From Actinoplanes palleronii (GTDB lineage Bacteria > Actinomycetota > Actinomycetes > Mycobacteriales > Micromonosporaceae), in contig NZ_BOMS01000093.1 of the NCBI RefSeq assembly GCF_016862315.1, forward strand, positions 62,001 to 126,000: a DNA stretch of 64,000 bases. The letters are read 5' to 3'. The notes beneath the pieces are model-generated. The model was given only the letters and a program-made list of their open reading frames with translations, was not told the origin of the DNA and ran no database searches. This document shows, in pieces, positions 1-8,941 of the stretch (within the stretch, counting starts at the first letter, position 1; every line of letters starts with the position of its first letter). The translations under genes were made by a program, and so were the position numbers.

Positions 1-518
1 TCCTGCAGCACCAGCGCGGAGACGTTGCGCGGGAACGCCTCGTTGATCTCCCGGATCACCCGGGCCAGCCGCTCGTTGCCGGCGATCTCGTGGATCAGGG
101 TGTGGAAGCGGTCGTTGGCCGCGTGCGAGGCCGCGTTCGGCGGGGCGTCGCCGGGGCGCAGCAGCTCGTTGGTGGCGCGCAGCTCGCCGAGGCCGTCGCG
201 GGTGATCCGGCGGACCGCCCGCACGCAGGCCAGGCCCTCCAGCTCGGCGCGGACCTCGTACGCCTCGCGCACCTCCCAGGGCGCCGGGACCCGGACCACC
301 GCGCCCCGGTTGGGCACCACCTCGATCAGGCCGCCGGTCTGCAGCTGGCGCAGCGCCTCGCGGACCGGGGTGCGGCTGACCCCGAGGGTCTTGGCCAGCT
401 CGGCCTGCCGCAGCTGGGCGCCGATCGGGATCTCGCCGGACATGATCCGGGCCCGGATGGCGGCGGCCGTCTCGTCGACGAGCGCGCTGCTCGAGGTGGC
501 GGGGCTGGCGGTGTCCAT
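1..518 (-). CDS. GntR/FCD-family transcriptional regulator (3' end outside window)
   Basis: One-component repressor/activator that probably controls the adjacent amine oxidase and Dpp-type transporter genes. The N-terminal winged helix (about residues 13-78) shows the GntR pattern: LRQAELAKTLGVSRTPVREA for the recognition region, then a wing ending in VVPNRGAVVRV. The FCD effector domain begins near residue 85 (EAYEVRAELEGLA) and runs off the window after 172 codons. I chose ATG at 518, the first in-frame methionine, about 50 residues before the recognition helix as in the family. It is divergent from the amine oxidase gene, 150 bp apart, and the palindrome at 611-622 lies between them. FCD regulators usually bind small carboxylates or amines; the ligand here is not known. 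Confidence 0.9.
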   Translation of the reverse strand, partial: MDTASPATSSSALVDETAAAIRARIMSGEIPIGAQLRQAELAKTLGVSRTPVREALRQLQTGGLIEVVPNRGAVVRVPAPWEVREAYEVRAELEGLACVRAVRRITRDGLGELRATNELLRPGDAPPNAASHAANDRFHTLIHEIAGNERLARVIREINEAFPRNVSALVLQ

Positions 519-610
519 AGTGCCCTCGTTCGATCCGGGGAGCGGGAATGGGGAGAACCGCCGCCACGATAGCAAGGCCTTCGCTCAAAATGGGAGCCAC
601 GCTTCCCAAA

Positions 611-622
611 ATTGGATCCAAG
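611..622. promoter_or_regulatory. Probable GntR operator, copy 1 (ATTGGATCCAAG)
   Basis: Near-perfect palindrome ATTGGATCCAA in the gntR/amine-oxidase divergent intergenic region. The same 11-mer recurs once more, as a perfect 12-bp palindrome, upstream of the substrate-binding protein at 2681-2692. A second imperfect inverted repeat lies just before it (TGGGAGCCACGCTTCCCA, 591-608). Two copies in front of two operons of one cluster, beside a GntR gene, support an operator role; this is inferred from position and symmetry. Confidence 0.65.
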
Positions 623-668
623 AAGATTTGCAAGGTATCCCTAACCGCCTGACGAACAGGAGCCGCCG

Positions 669-2609
669 ATGAGCGCGTGCCACACCGCCCCCACCGACGA
701 CGGATCCGCCGCCCGGGCCGTCCGGACGCACCCGCTGGACCCGCCCACCACCGCCGAGATCGCGCTCGCGGTCGGCGCCGCCCGCGCCGATGGCCGGCTC
801 GGCGAGCGCACCCGCTTCTGGGGCGCCACCCTGGACGAGGCGCACGCCCGCCGGGTCGTCGCCGGAGAGGCCACCGGGGTGCGGATCGGGCTGGTCGCGA
901 TGACCGCCGGCGGCGGCGCCGCCTGGGAGATCGACACCCTGATCACCGGCGAGACCGCGGCGTGCACCGGTTGGCGCCCGCTCGACCCGCGCCGGCCCGG
1001 CATCACCTCCGACGAGGCCCGCGCCGCGGCACAGGCCTGCCGGGAGAGCCCGGCGTTCCGCGCGGCGCTGGCCAGGCGCGGCATCCACGACGTCTCGCTC
1101 GTCATGATCGACGCGGAGTCGATGGGCGGCTTCGAGGAGAAGTACCGCGACCGGCGGGTCACCTGGGGCACCGTCTGGCACCGCACCACCGAGGACGACA
1201 ACGGCTACGCCCGCCCGGTGCAGGGCGTGGTCCCGATCATCGACATGCACACCATGGAGGTCCTGGAGGTCGAGGACCACGGCGTCATCCCGGTCTCGGC
1301 GGAGGCCGGCCCGCTGAGCACCGGCGCGTTCGGCCCGGACCGCGCCGGGCTCAAGCCGCTGGACGTGGTGCAGCCGGAGGGCCCGAGCTTCACCGTCGAC
1401 GGCTGGCAGGTCAGCTGGCAGGGCTGGACGTTCCGGGTCGGCTTCACCCACCGCGAGGGCCTGGTCCTCTACGACCTGGAGTTCCTCGGCCGGTCGGTGC
1501 TCAAGCGGGCGGCCTGCAACGAGATGTACGTGCCGTACCTGGACGCCAACTCCACCCAGTACCGGAAGAACTTCTTCGACTGGGGCGAGTACGGCGCCGG
1601 CCCGCTGACCAACTCGCTGAGCCTGGGCTGCGACTGCCTCGGCGTCATCCACTACTTCGACGGCGTGCACCTGGGCGGGTACGGCGAGCCGGTCACCATC
1701 GGCAACGCGATCTGCATGCACGAGGAGGACGCCAGCATCCTCTGGAAGCACAACGACCTGCGCCGCGGGGTCAACGAGGTGCGCCGGTCCCGCCGGCTGA
1801 TCATCTCGAACTTCCAGACCGTGGCGAACTACGACTACGGGTTCTACTGGACGCTGCACCAGGACGGCCGGATCGAGCTGGAGGTGAAGCTGACCGGCAT
1901 CATGTCCGCGTCCGGCATCGAGGCCGGCGCCGAGGCACCGTACGGCCGGATCGTCGCCGAGCACGTGCAGACCCCGATCCACCAGCACTACTTCGGCATC
2001 CGGCTGGACACCGCGATCGACGGCGCCCGCAACCGGCTGGTCGAGGAGCACGCCGAGGCCGAGCCGGACCCGGCGCTGAACCCGTACGGCAACGCGGTGC
2101 GCTACGTCCGCGAGCCGCTGACCACCGAGACCGGCCAGCGCAACGACCCCGGCACCGCCCGGCACTGGCGGATCGAGAGCGCCGACCGGACCAACCGGTA
2201 CGGCGACCCGACCGCCTACCGCCTGGACATCCCGGACACCACCCGCAGCTTCGGGCTCCCGGAGTCGGTGATGTCGCGCCGCGCCCCGTTCATCCACCAG
2301 CACGTCTGGGCCACCCCGTACGCCGGGGACGAGAACTTCATCGGCGGGCAGTACCCGAACCACGCCGAGCCGGGCGAGGACGGCGTGCACGTCTGGCAGC
2401 GTCAGGAGCGCTCGATCGACGGTGTGCCGCTGGTGGTCTGGCCGGTGCTGGGCGTGCACCACCTGCCCCGCCCGGAGCAGTGGCCGGTCATGCCGGTGGA
2501 GGCGATCCACCTGGTGCTCACCCCGGACGGGTTCTTCGACCGGAACCCGGCGCTGGACATCCCCGACCCGGCCGCGGCCCGGGGCGCGGGCAGCACCTGC
2601 TGCTCCTAG
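669..2609 (+). CDS. Copper-containing primary amine oxidase
   Basis: Oxidatively deaminates a primary amine to the aldehyde with release of ammonia and hydrogen peroxide, using copper and a self-generated topaquinone. At 646 residues it matches bacterial copper amine oxidases (about 640). The cofactor motif N-Y-D-Y is at residues 387-390, so Tyr388 is the expected topaquinone precursor. The aspartate of PYLDANSTQY is the likely catalytic base, and copper ligands are expected in HQHYFG and a later histidine. No signal peptide is visible, so it is probably cytoplasmic. ATG 669 follows AGGAG (657-661 region) at good spacing. The neighbouring importer and amidohydrolases suggest the amine is taken up as a peptide- or amide-like compound. 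The function of the family is firm; the substrate is unknown. Confidence 0.93.
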   Translation: MSACHTAPTDDGSAARAVRTHPLDPPTTAEIALAVGAARADGRLGERTRFWGATLDEAHARRVVAGEATGVRIGLVAMTAGGGAAWEIDTLITGETAACTGWRPLDPRRPGITSDEARAAAQACRESPAFRAALARRGIHDVSLVMIDAESMGGFEEKYRDRRVTWGTVWHRTTEDDNGYARPVQGVVPIIDMHTMEVLEVEDHGVIPVSAEAGPLSTGAFGPDRAGLKPLDVVQPEGPSFTVDGWQVSWQGWTFRVGFTHREGLVLYDLEFLGRSVLKRAACNEMYVPYLDANSTQYRKNFFDWGEYGAGPLTNSLSLGCDCLGVIHYFDGVHLGGYGEPVTIGNAICMHEEDASILWKHNDLRRGVNEVRRSRRLIISNFQTVANYDYGFYWTLHQDGRIELEVKLTGIMSASGIEAGAEAPYGRIVAEHVQTPIHQHYFGIRLDTAIDGARNRLVEEHAEAEPDPALNPYGNAVRYVREPLTTETGQRNDPGTARHWRIESADRTNRYGDPTAYRLDIPDTTRSFGLPESVMSRRAPFIHQHVWATPYAGDENFIGGQYPNHAEPGEDGVHVWQRQERSIDGVPLVVWPVLGVHHLPRPEQWPVMPVEAIHLVLTPDGFFDRNPALDIPDPAAARGAGSTCCS

Positions 2610-2680
2610 CCCGGCCACAGCGGGTCCCGTAAAGATCCGTTCACATTCGGGACACACGGCCGCGACGAGCAGCGGTCAGT

Positions 2681-2692
2681 ATTGGATCCAAT
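2681..2692. promoter_or_regulatory. Probable GntR operator, copy 2 (ATTGGATCCAAT)
   Basis: Perfect 12-bp palindrome 58 bp upstream of the substrate-binding protein start. It repeats the core seen upstream of the amine oxidase (611-622), so the two transcription units are probably co-regulated by the GntR protein at 1-518. Confidence 0.65.
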
Positions 2693-2750
2693 CCCGGTTG
2701 AATGAAATCCCAAATAGGCAGACTTTAATACACCCCCCGGAGTGCTCCTC

Positions 2751-4382
2751 ATGGAAATCGGCAACCAGGCAGTCTCCCGCCGCACCCTGCTGCGCGGCGC
2801 CTCGATCCTCGGCATGGGCGCCGGCTTCACCGGCCTGCTCGCCGCCTGCGGCATCGCCGCCGAGAAGAACGACTCGAGCAGTGACACCGCCCGCAGCGGC
2901 GGCACCCTGACCCTCGCCATCGACGGCACCAGCGCGGTCAACGACCCGGCGTTCTACACCACCCTCGGCGACTGGATGGTCGTCGACTGCGTGTGCCGCG
3001 GACTGACCTTCATCTCCTTCGAGACCAACGAGCCCACCGCCGACCTGGCCGAGAGCTGGACGGTCTCCGACGACCAGCTGGTCTACACGTTCACGCTGCG
3101 CCAGGGCGTCACCTTCCACGACGGCACCGCGTTCACCTCCGCCGACGTGCTCGCCAGCCTGAACCGGCAGTTCAACGACGCGGACAAGACCCTGCCCAAG
3201 GGCTCCTCCCGGCCGCTCAAGGGCATCGGCGACAACCTCGCCGCGCTCACCGCCCCGGACGCCGCCACCGTGGTCTTCAAGCTCAAGAAGCCGGACCGCA
3301 CCCTGCTCGGCCGGCTCTCCGACATCGGCGGGCGGATCATCTCCAAGGCCGCCCTGGAGAAGTACGGCGCCGGCATCGGCAAGAACCTGGTCGGCACCGG
3401 CCCGTTCAAGTTCGCCTCGGCCACCGCCGGGCAGAACGTCACCCTGGAGGCGTTCGACGCGTTCCGGCTCGGCAAGCCGCCGATCGACCGGCTGGTGCTG
3501 CAGCAGGTCACCGACCCGTCGACGATCGTCAGCTCGCTGCTGTCCGGTGACATCTCGGCGACCCAGTTCACCCCGTACTCGGCGCTGGAGCAGCTCAAGG
3601 GCGACACGTCGGTCACCGTCTACGACACCCCGAAGAGCTTCGACGCGTTCATCATGATGGACGTCCGGCGCATCCCGGAGCTGGCCGTGCGCAAGGCCAT
3701 CAACCTGGCGATCGACCGGCAGGCTCTGATCACCCAGGCGTTCTTCGGCGCGGCGGTGCTGCCCGACGGCTACACGATCCCGCCGAACCAGGACGCGTAC
3801 GACGCGAGCCTCGCCGACCTGTCCAAGACCGACGTCGCCGAGGCCAAGCGGCTCATCCAGGAGGCCGGCGCGACCGGCCGGACCGTACGCCTGATGGCCG
3901 CCAGCGACAGCTGGCACCCGAAGGCCGCGCAGCTGATCACGCAGAACCTCACCGACATCGGCCTCAAGGTGGAGACCGACTCGGTGGACCCGGCCGCCTA
4001 CTTCAACCGGCTCTTCGACGCCGGCGACAAATTCCACGACCTGATGATCTGGGAACGCAACGGCTACTACCCTGACGCCGACGACATGATCGGTTCGCTG
4101 GCCAAGCCGTCCGGCGTCTACGGCGAGTTCATGAGCGGCTTCAACACCCTGGACGGCTCGGCGGCCTACGCCGACATGCTGTTCGAGGCGAAGAACATCG
4201 CCGACGCCACCGCCCGCAAGGCCCGCTACAGCGAGATCCAGCGCGCCTGGGCCGACAAGTACATGACGCTCTCGATGCTGGTCTGCGCCTCCAACCCGGT
4301 GGTCAGCGGCACCGACGTGAAAGACATGAACTGGAAGGCCCTGGGCAACCACCGCTGCTACGTGGAAAACGCGAGTGTCTGA
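2751..4382 (+). CDS. Peptide/nickel-type ABC transporter substrate-binding lipoprotein (SBP family 5)
   Basis: Extracytoplasmic receptor of the Dpp/Opp-type importer encoded downstream. The N terminus has a twin-arginine signal (SRRTLLRGAS, residues 9-18), a hydrophobic stretch and a lipobox ending at Cys33 (GLLAAC), so it should be exported folded and lipid-anchored. The body shows family-5 features: LAESWTVSDDQLVYTFTLRQGVTFHDG, then the lobe with VRKAINLAIDR. At 543 residues it is of normal length. I chose ATG 2751 because GGAG at 2739-2742 sits 8 nt upstream; the GTG at 2742 would overlap that ribosome site. It overlaps the next gene by 8 bp. The ligand cannot be read from sequence; peptides, opines and modified amines are all plausible. 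Confidence 0.92.
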   Translation: MEIGNQAVSRRTLLRGASILGMGAGFTGLLAACGIAAEKNDSSSDTARSGGTLTLAIDGTSAVNDPAFYTTLGDWMVVDCVCRGLTFISFETNEPTADLAESWTVSDDQLVYTFTLRQGVTFHDGTAFTSADVLASLNRQFNDADKTLPKGSSRPLKGIGDNLAALTAPDAATVVFKLKKPDRTLLGRLSDIGGRIISKAALEKYGAGIGKNLVGTGPFKFASATAGQNVTLEAFDAFRLGKPPIDRLVLQQVTDPSTIVSSLLSGDISATQFTPYSALEQLKGDTSVTVYDTPKSFDAFIMMDVRRIPELAVRKAINLAIDRQALITQAFFGAAVLPDGYTIPPNQDAYDASLADLSKTDVAEAKRLIQEAGATGRTVRLMAASDSWHPKAAQLITQNLTDIGLKVETDSVDPAAYFNRLFDAGDKFHDLMIWERNGYYPDADDMIGSLAKPSGVYGEFMSGFNTLDGSAAYADMLFEAKNIADATARKARYSEIQRAWADKYMTLSMLVCASNPVVSGTDVKDMNWKALGNHRCYVENASV

Positions 4383-5238
4383 ATCGACCACCACGTCCGG
4401 CCTCCGCGGCGCCCTGGCGGCGCGGAGGCTCGGGCGCGGGCCCCTCGCCGCCGGCTCGTGGATCGTGGTGGCGCTGTTCGTGCTCGTCGCGATCGCCGGT
4501 CCGCTGCTGGTGACGGCGGACCCGACCCGCAACACCGCCGACGCGCTGCTGCCGCTCGGCGCGTCCGGGCACCTGCTCGGCACCGACGACCTGGGCCGCG
4601 ACGAGCTGGCCCGGATGGTGCACGGCGCCCGGCCGCTGCTGCTGGTCGCGTTCCTGTCCACCGGGCTGGCCGCGCTGCTCGGCGTCGGGATCGGCATGAT
4701 CGCCGGGTACGCCGGCGGCAAGGTCGAATGGGTGCTGATGCGCCTGATGGACCTGGCCCTGGCGTTCCCGTCGATGCTGCTGATCATCCTGATCGTCTCG
4801 GCCTGGAGTCCCGGCGTCGGCAGCCTGGTCACCGGGATCGGCACCGCGCTCGCCCCCGGCCTGGCCCGGCTGGCCCGGGCGCTGGCCGCCCGCGAGGCCG
4901 GCCGCGACTACGTGCTGGCCGCCCGGCTCGGCGGCACCCGGGCGCCCCGCATCCTCGTGCAGGAGGTGCTGCCGAACATGGCCGGGCCGATGCTGGCCCA
5001 GGTGGTGATGACCCTGTCGATCGCGGCCGGGTTCGCCGCCGGGCTCTCCTACCTCGGGCTGGGCATCCAGCCGCCGACACCGGACTGGGGCTACATGGTG
5101 CAGGCCGGTCAGGAGTTCCTCTACCGGGCGCCGCGCCTGGTGGTGCTGCCCGCCGCGGCCACGCTGATCTTCGTGGTGGCCTGCAACTTCGTCGGCGACG
5201 ACCTGCGCGACGCGCTCGACCCGAAGGGGACCCGATGA
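4375..5238 (+). CDS. ABC transporter permease, DppC-like
   Basis: One of the two membrane subunits of the importer. Its 287 residues carry about six hydrophobic segments. The N-terminal arm ends in HLLGTDDLGRDELARMVHGAR, characteristic of DppC/OppC, and the EAA loop EAGRDYVLAARLGGTRAPRI contacts the ATPase. The start is GTG 4375, inside the 3' end of the substrate-binding protein gene, which implies translational coupling. It overlaps the next permease by ATGA. In most Dpp operons the B subunit precedes C; here C comes first. Confidence 0.9.
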   Translation: MSESTTTSGLRGALAARRLGRGPLAAGSWIVVALFVLVAIAGPLLVTADPTRNTADALLPLGASGHLLGTDDLGRDELARMVHGARPLLLVAFLSTGLAALLGVGIGMIAGYAGGKVEWVLMRLMDLALAFPSMLLIILIVSAWSPGVGSLVTGIGTALAPGLARLARALAAREAGRDYVLAARLGGTRAPRILVQEVLPNMAGPMLAQVVMTLSIAAGFAAGLSYLGLGIQPPTPDWGYMVQAGQEFLYRAPRLVVLPAAATLIFVVACNFVGDDLRDALDPKGTR

Positions 5239-6272
5239 CAGGCACGTGGTGGCTGGTCGTCAAGCGCCTGGCCGCCGTACCCCTGGTGCTGCTGGCGCTG
5301 AGCACGATGGTCTTCGTCGCGGTCCGGACGCTGCCCGGCTCGCCGGCCACCGGGCTGGCCGCCGGCGGCAGCTCCGGCACGAGCAGCGCCGCCGACATCA
5401 CCGCGAACACCGCGAAGATCAACGCCGCGCTCGGGTTGGACAAGCCGCTGCCCGAGCAGTATGCGACGTTCCTCGGCGACGTGGTCCACCTCGACCTGGG
5501 CAGCTCCTTCTACGGCGGCAACGACATCACCGGCCTGCTCGGCGACGCGCTGCCGGCCACCATCGAGCTGACCGTGGCGGCGATGCTGATCGCGGTGCTG
5601 ATCGGCATGCTCACCGGCATCCTGGCCGCGCTGCGCCGCGGCACCTGGATCGACACCGCCACCCGGGCGATCGGCACGGTCAGCTTCTCGCTGCCCTGGT
5701 TCGCGCTCGGTGTGCTCGGCATCGTGGTCTTCGGCGTCTGGCTGCGCTGGCTGCCGGTGATCGGCCGGCTGCCGAACGCCCTCGACTACCACCCGCTGAC
5801 CAACTTCGTCCTGCTCGACGCGATCCTGCAGGACCGGCCCGAGCTGATCTGGCCCTGGCTGCAGCACCTGATCATGCCGGCCACCACGCTGGCGCTGTCG
5901 ATGGCCGGGTTCATCACCCGGATCGTGCGGGCCTCGGTGCTCGAGGTACTCGGCGACGACTTCGTGCGCACCGCCCGGATGAAGGGCCTGTCCCCCGGCG
6001 CGATCCTGCGCCGGCACGTGCTGCGCAACTCGTCGCTGCCGATCGTCACCGTGCTCGGCCTGCAGTTCGGCTCGTTGCTGGGCGGCTCGGTGGTCACCGA
6101 GACGGTGTTCTCCTATCCCGGCGTCGGCAACCTGCTGGTCAACGGGATCCTGCAGCGCGACTACCCGATCGTGCAGGGCGCCGCGCTCGCCATCGCGCTG
6201 CTGTTCACCCTGGTCAACGTCGTCGTGGACCTGCTCTACCTGGCACTCGACCCCCGTCTGCGGAAGGCCTGA
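5235..6272 (+). CDS. ABC transporter permease, DppB-like
   Basis: Second membrane subunit, 345 residues. ATG 5235 overlaps the preceding stop as ATGA. The protein opens with one transmembrane helix (KRLAAVPLVLLALSTMVFVAVRTLPG), followed by a periplasmic stretch with the DppB-typical LGLDKPLPEQYATFL, then about five more helices. The EAA loop is DDFVRTARMKGLSPGAILRRHVLRN and the C terminus ends DLLYLALDPRLRKA, as in the family. It pairs with the preceding gene to form the transmembrane channel. Confidence 0.9.
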   Translation: MTGTWWLVVKRLAAVPLVLLALSTMVFVAVRTLPGSPATGLAAGGSSGTSSAADITANTAKINAALGLDKPLPEQYATFLGDVVHLDLGSSFYGGNDITGLLGDALPATIELTVAAMLIAVLIGMLTGILAALRRGTWIDTATRAIGTVSFSLPWFALGVLGIVVFGVWLRWLPVIGRLPNALDYHPLTNFVLLDAILQDRPELIWPWLQHLIMPATTLALSMAGFITRIVRASVLEVLGDDFVRTARMKGLSPGAILRRHVLRNSSLPIVTVLGLQFGSLLGGSVVTETVFSYPGVGNLLVNGILQRDYPIVQGAALAIALLFTLVNVVVDLLYLALDPRLRKA

Positions 6273-6276
6273 CCCC

Positions 6277-6948
6277 ATGCACATCGTCCTCGTCCACGGC
6301 GCCGGCGGCACACCCACCACCTGGTCGGAGCTGGTCCCGCTGCTCGGCGACCGCCCGCACACCCTGATCACCAATCCGATGACGTCGCTGACCGACGACG
6401 TCGCGCACACCCTCGCCGTGGTCGAGGCGATCGGCGCCCCGGTGCTGCTGGTCGGGCACTCCTACGGCGGTGCGGTGATCACCAACGTGGGCCGCTCCGC
6501 CGCGGTACGGGGCCTGGTCTACGTCGCGGCGTTCGCCCCCGACGAGGGTGAGAGCGTCAACGGCATCGTGGAGCGCTACCCGCCGGCCGAGGTGGCCAAG
6601 TACATGCGCCGCGGCCCGGACGGCGAGTGGGCCTCCGAGCACACCGCCGACTATTGGGCCGAGATCGGCTGGGACGTGCCGGTCGACCAGCGCGGCATCT
6701 GGGACGCCGAGTCCCGGCCGAGCGACAACCGGATCTTCAGCCAGCCGACCGGGATCCCGGCCTGGCGCACCAAGCCCACCTGGTACCTGGTCGCCGCCGA
6801 GGACAAGACCCTGCCGACGGTCATCCAGCGCGACATGGCCGCCCGGGCCGGCGCGGTCACCAGCGAGGTGCCGGGCAGCCACTTCACCCCCCGGGTCCGG
6901 CCCGCCGACGTGCTGGCAGCGATCGTGCAAGCCCTGGACGCGTTGTGA
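6277..6948 (+). CDS. Alpha/beta hydrolase
   Basis: Small cytoplasmic serine hydrolase of 223 residues. The oxyanion-hole segment is LVHGAGGTPTTW near the N terminus, and the nucleophile elbow is GHSYGG with Ser62. A C-terminal GSHFTP supplies the likely catalytic histidine, and AAEDKTLP the acid region. It resembles the methylesterase/salicylate-esterase-like group of short alpha/beta hydrolases. Being inserted between permease and ATPase genes, with 4 bp to the former and an overlap with the latter, it is part of the transport operon and probably acts on the imported compound, for example by cleaving an ester or amide. The substrate is not known. Confidence 0.85.
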   Translation: MHIVLVHGAGGTPTTWSELVPLLGDRPHTLITNPMTSLTDDVAHTLAVVEAIGAPVLLVGHSYGGAVITNVGRSAAVRGLVYVAAFAPDEGESVNGIVERYPPAEVAKYMRRGPDGEWASEHTADYWAEIGWDVPVDQRGIWDAESRPSDNRIFSQPTGIPAWRTKPTWYLVAAEDKTLPTVIQRDMAARAGAVTSEVPGSHFTPRVRPADVLAAIVQALDAL

Positions 6949-7967
6949 GCGGCGAGACGCTGCTGGAGATCCGCGGGCTGACCGTCGGGTTCGACGTGCC
7001 GGCCGGGCGGCTGCCCGCGGTCGCCGGGGTCGACCTGAGCCTGCGCCGCGGGGAGATCCTGGCCCTGGTCGGCGAGTCCGGCTCGGGCAAGTCCGCGCTG
7101 TCGATGAGCCTGGTCGGGCTCAACCGGGGCCCGGGCGCGCACATCGGCGGCGAGGTGCTCTTCCACGGCCGTGACCTGGTCACCGCCGGGGAACGGGAGC
7201 TGCGCGGGGTGCGCGGCAAGGACATCGCGGTGGTCTTCCAGGACTCGCTCGCCGCGCTCAACCCCACCCAGCGGATCGGCGACCAGGTCGCCGAGATGAT
7301 CCGGGCGCACCGCAAGGTGACCCGCGGGCAGGCCGGGCGGCGCGCCGAGGAACTGCTCGGCGAGGTCGGCATCGCCGGCCCGGCGCAGGCCGCCCGGGCC
7401 TACCCGCACCAGCTCTCCGGCGGCATGCGGCAACGCGTGATGATCGCGATCGGGCTGGCCAACGACCCGGCCGTGCTGATCGCCGACGAACCCACCACCG
7501 CGCTCGACGTCACCATCCAGGCGCAGGTGCTGCGCCTGCTCACCAAGCTGCAGTCGGAACACGGGACGGCGATCGTGCTGATCACCCACGACCTGGGGGT
7601 GGTGGCCGAGGTCGCCGACCGGGTCGCGGTCATGTACGCCGGGCGCATCATCGAGCAGGGCACCCGCGACGAGGTGCTGTTCGACCCGCAGCACCCGTAC
7701 ACGATGGGCCTGCTCAGCTCGGTCCCCCGGGTCGACGGGCCGGCCGTGGCCCGGTTGCCGGCGATCGCCGGCAACCCGCTCACCGGCGTGGCCCGCCCGG
7801 CCGGCTGCGCCTTCGCCCCGCGATGTCCGTTCGCCCACGACGCCTGCCGCGCCGAGATGCCGCCGCTGCGGCGACGGTACGGCGGGACCGCGCACGTGGA
7901 CCGCTGCGTGCTCGACGACGCGGCCCGCACCCGCGCCCGCGGCGCCCTGGAGGTGCTCGCACCATGA
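6945..7967 (+). CDS. ABC transporter ATP-binding protein, DppD-like
   Basis: First nucleotide-binding subunit of the importer, 340 residues from GTG 6945 (overlapping the hydrolase stop as GTGA). Walker A is GESGSGKS (43-50), the signature is LSGGMRQR, and Walker B is VLIADEPTTALD, followed by the H-loop ITHDLGVV. The C-terminal extension contains the cysteine-bearing segment GCAFAPRCPFAHDAC, typical of oligopeptide-transport ATPases, where related proteins carry an iron-sulphur cluster. Works with the next gene as a heterodimer. Confidence 0.92.
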   Translation: MSGETLLEIRGLTVGFDVPAGRLPAVAGVDLSLRRGEILALVGESGSGKSALSMSLVGLNRGPGAHIGGEVLFHGRDLVTAGERELRGVRGKDIAVVFQDSLAALNPTQRIGDQVAEMIRAHRKVTRGQAGRRAEELLGEVGIAGPAQAARAYPHQLSGGMRQRVMIAIGLANDPAVLIADEPTTALDVTIQAQVLRLLTKLQSEHGTAIVLITHDLGVVAEVADRVAVMYAGRIIEQGTRDEVLFDPQHPYTMGLLSSVPRVDGPAVARLPAIAGNPLTGVARPAGCAFAPRCPFAHDACRAEMPPLRRRYGGTAHVDRCVLDDAARTRARGALEVLAP

Positions 7968-8941
7968 AACTGCCCACCCCGCTGATCGAGCTGGAGAAGT
8001 TGCGTGTCGACTTCGGCGGCTCGGGCGGCCGCCGGGTCCGCGCGGTCCGCGACGTCGACCTGACCATCTACCAGGGCGAGACGCTCGGGCTGGTCGGCGA
8101 GTCCGGCTGCGGCAAGTCCACGCTCGGCCGGGCCACCGTGCGGGTCACCGAGCCGACCGGCGGCACCATCCGCTACCTCGGCGCGGACATCACCACGCTG
8201 CGCGGCGCGCACTTCCGGCAGACCCGCGCCGAGCTGCAGATGGTGTTCCAGGACCCGTTCGGGTCGCTGAACCCGCGCCGTACGGTCGCCGACATCGTCG
8301 CCGAGCCGCTGCTGCGCGCCCGGCGTACCCCGCGCCCGGAGGCCCGCCGGATCGTCGACGACCTGCTCGACCAGGTCGGACTCGGCCGGGAAGCGGGCAC
8401 CCGGCGGCCGCACGAGTTCTCCGGCGGCCAGCGCCAGCGGATCGGCATCGCCCGCGCACTCGCCCCGGCGCCGACGTTCGTGGTCGCCGACGAGCCGGTC
8501 TCCGCGCTCGACGTGTCGATCCAGGCCCAGGTGATCAACCTGCTCGCCGACCTGATCCGCGAGCGCGGGCTGACCATGCTGTTCATCTCGCACGACCTGG
8601 GCGTGGTACGGCACATCGCGGACCGGATCGCGGTCATGTACCTGGGCGAGATCATCGAGATCGCGTCCCGCGACGACTTCTTCGCCGGGCCGGCCCACCC
8701 GTACGGCGAGGCGCTGCTGTCCAGCGTCCCCACGCTGTCGCGGCAGCCACGCCGCGAGCGCATCGAGCTCACCGGCGACCTGCCCGACCCGGCCGCCCCG
8801 CCGGCCGGGTGCACGTTCCACACCCGGTGCCGGTACGCGGTCGACCGCTGCCGTACCGAGGCTCCGGCCCTGACCGAGGTGGCCGCCGGTCGCCAGGTCC
8901 GGTGCCACTTTCCCCTGCTCCCCGTGAAGGGCCCCGCATGA
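7964..8941 (+). CDS. ABC transporter ATP-binding protein, DppF-like
   Basis: Second ATPase of the importer, 325 residues from ATG 7964 (ATGA overlap). Walker A is GESGCGKS (45-52), the signature is FSGGQRQRIGIARAL, Walker B is FVVADEPVSALD, and the C-terminal cysteine segment GCTFHTRCRYAVDRC is present. QMVFQDPFGSLNPR is the conserved Q-loop region of DppF/OppF. With this gene the transporter is complete (substrate-binding protein, two permeases, two ATPases). Confidence 0.92.
   Translation: MKLPTPLIELEKLRVDFGGSGGRRVRAVRDVDLTIYQGETLGLVGESGCGKSTLGRATVRVTEPTGGTIRYLGADITTLRGAHFRQTRAELQMVFQDPFGSLNPRRTVADIVAEPLLRARRTPRPEARRIVDDLLDQVGLGREAGTRRPHEFSGGQRQRIGIARALAPAPTFVVADEPVSALDVSIQAQVINLLADLIRERGLTMLFISHDLGVVRHIADRIAVMYLGEIIEIASRDDFFAGPAHPYGEALLSSVPTLSRQPRRERIELTGDLPDPAAPPAGCTFHTRCRYAVDRCRTEAPALTEVAAGRQVRCHFPLLPVKGPA

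Noticed and set aside
585..2657. Very long open frame antisense to the amine oxidase (and similar antisense frames across most genes).
   Set aside because: Arg/Ala/Pro/Gly-rich translation with no motifs; a normal by-product of GC-rich codon third positions.
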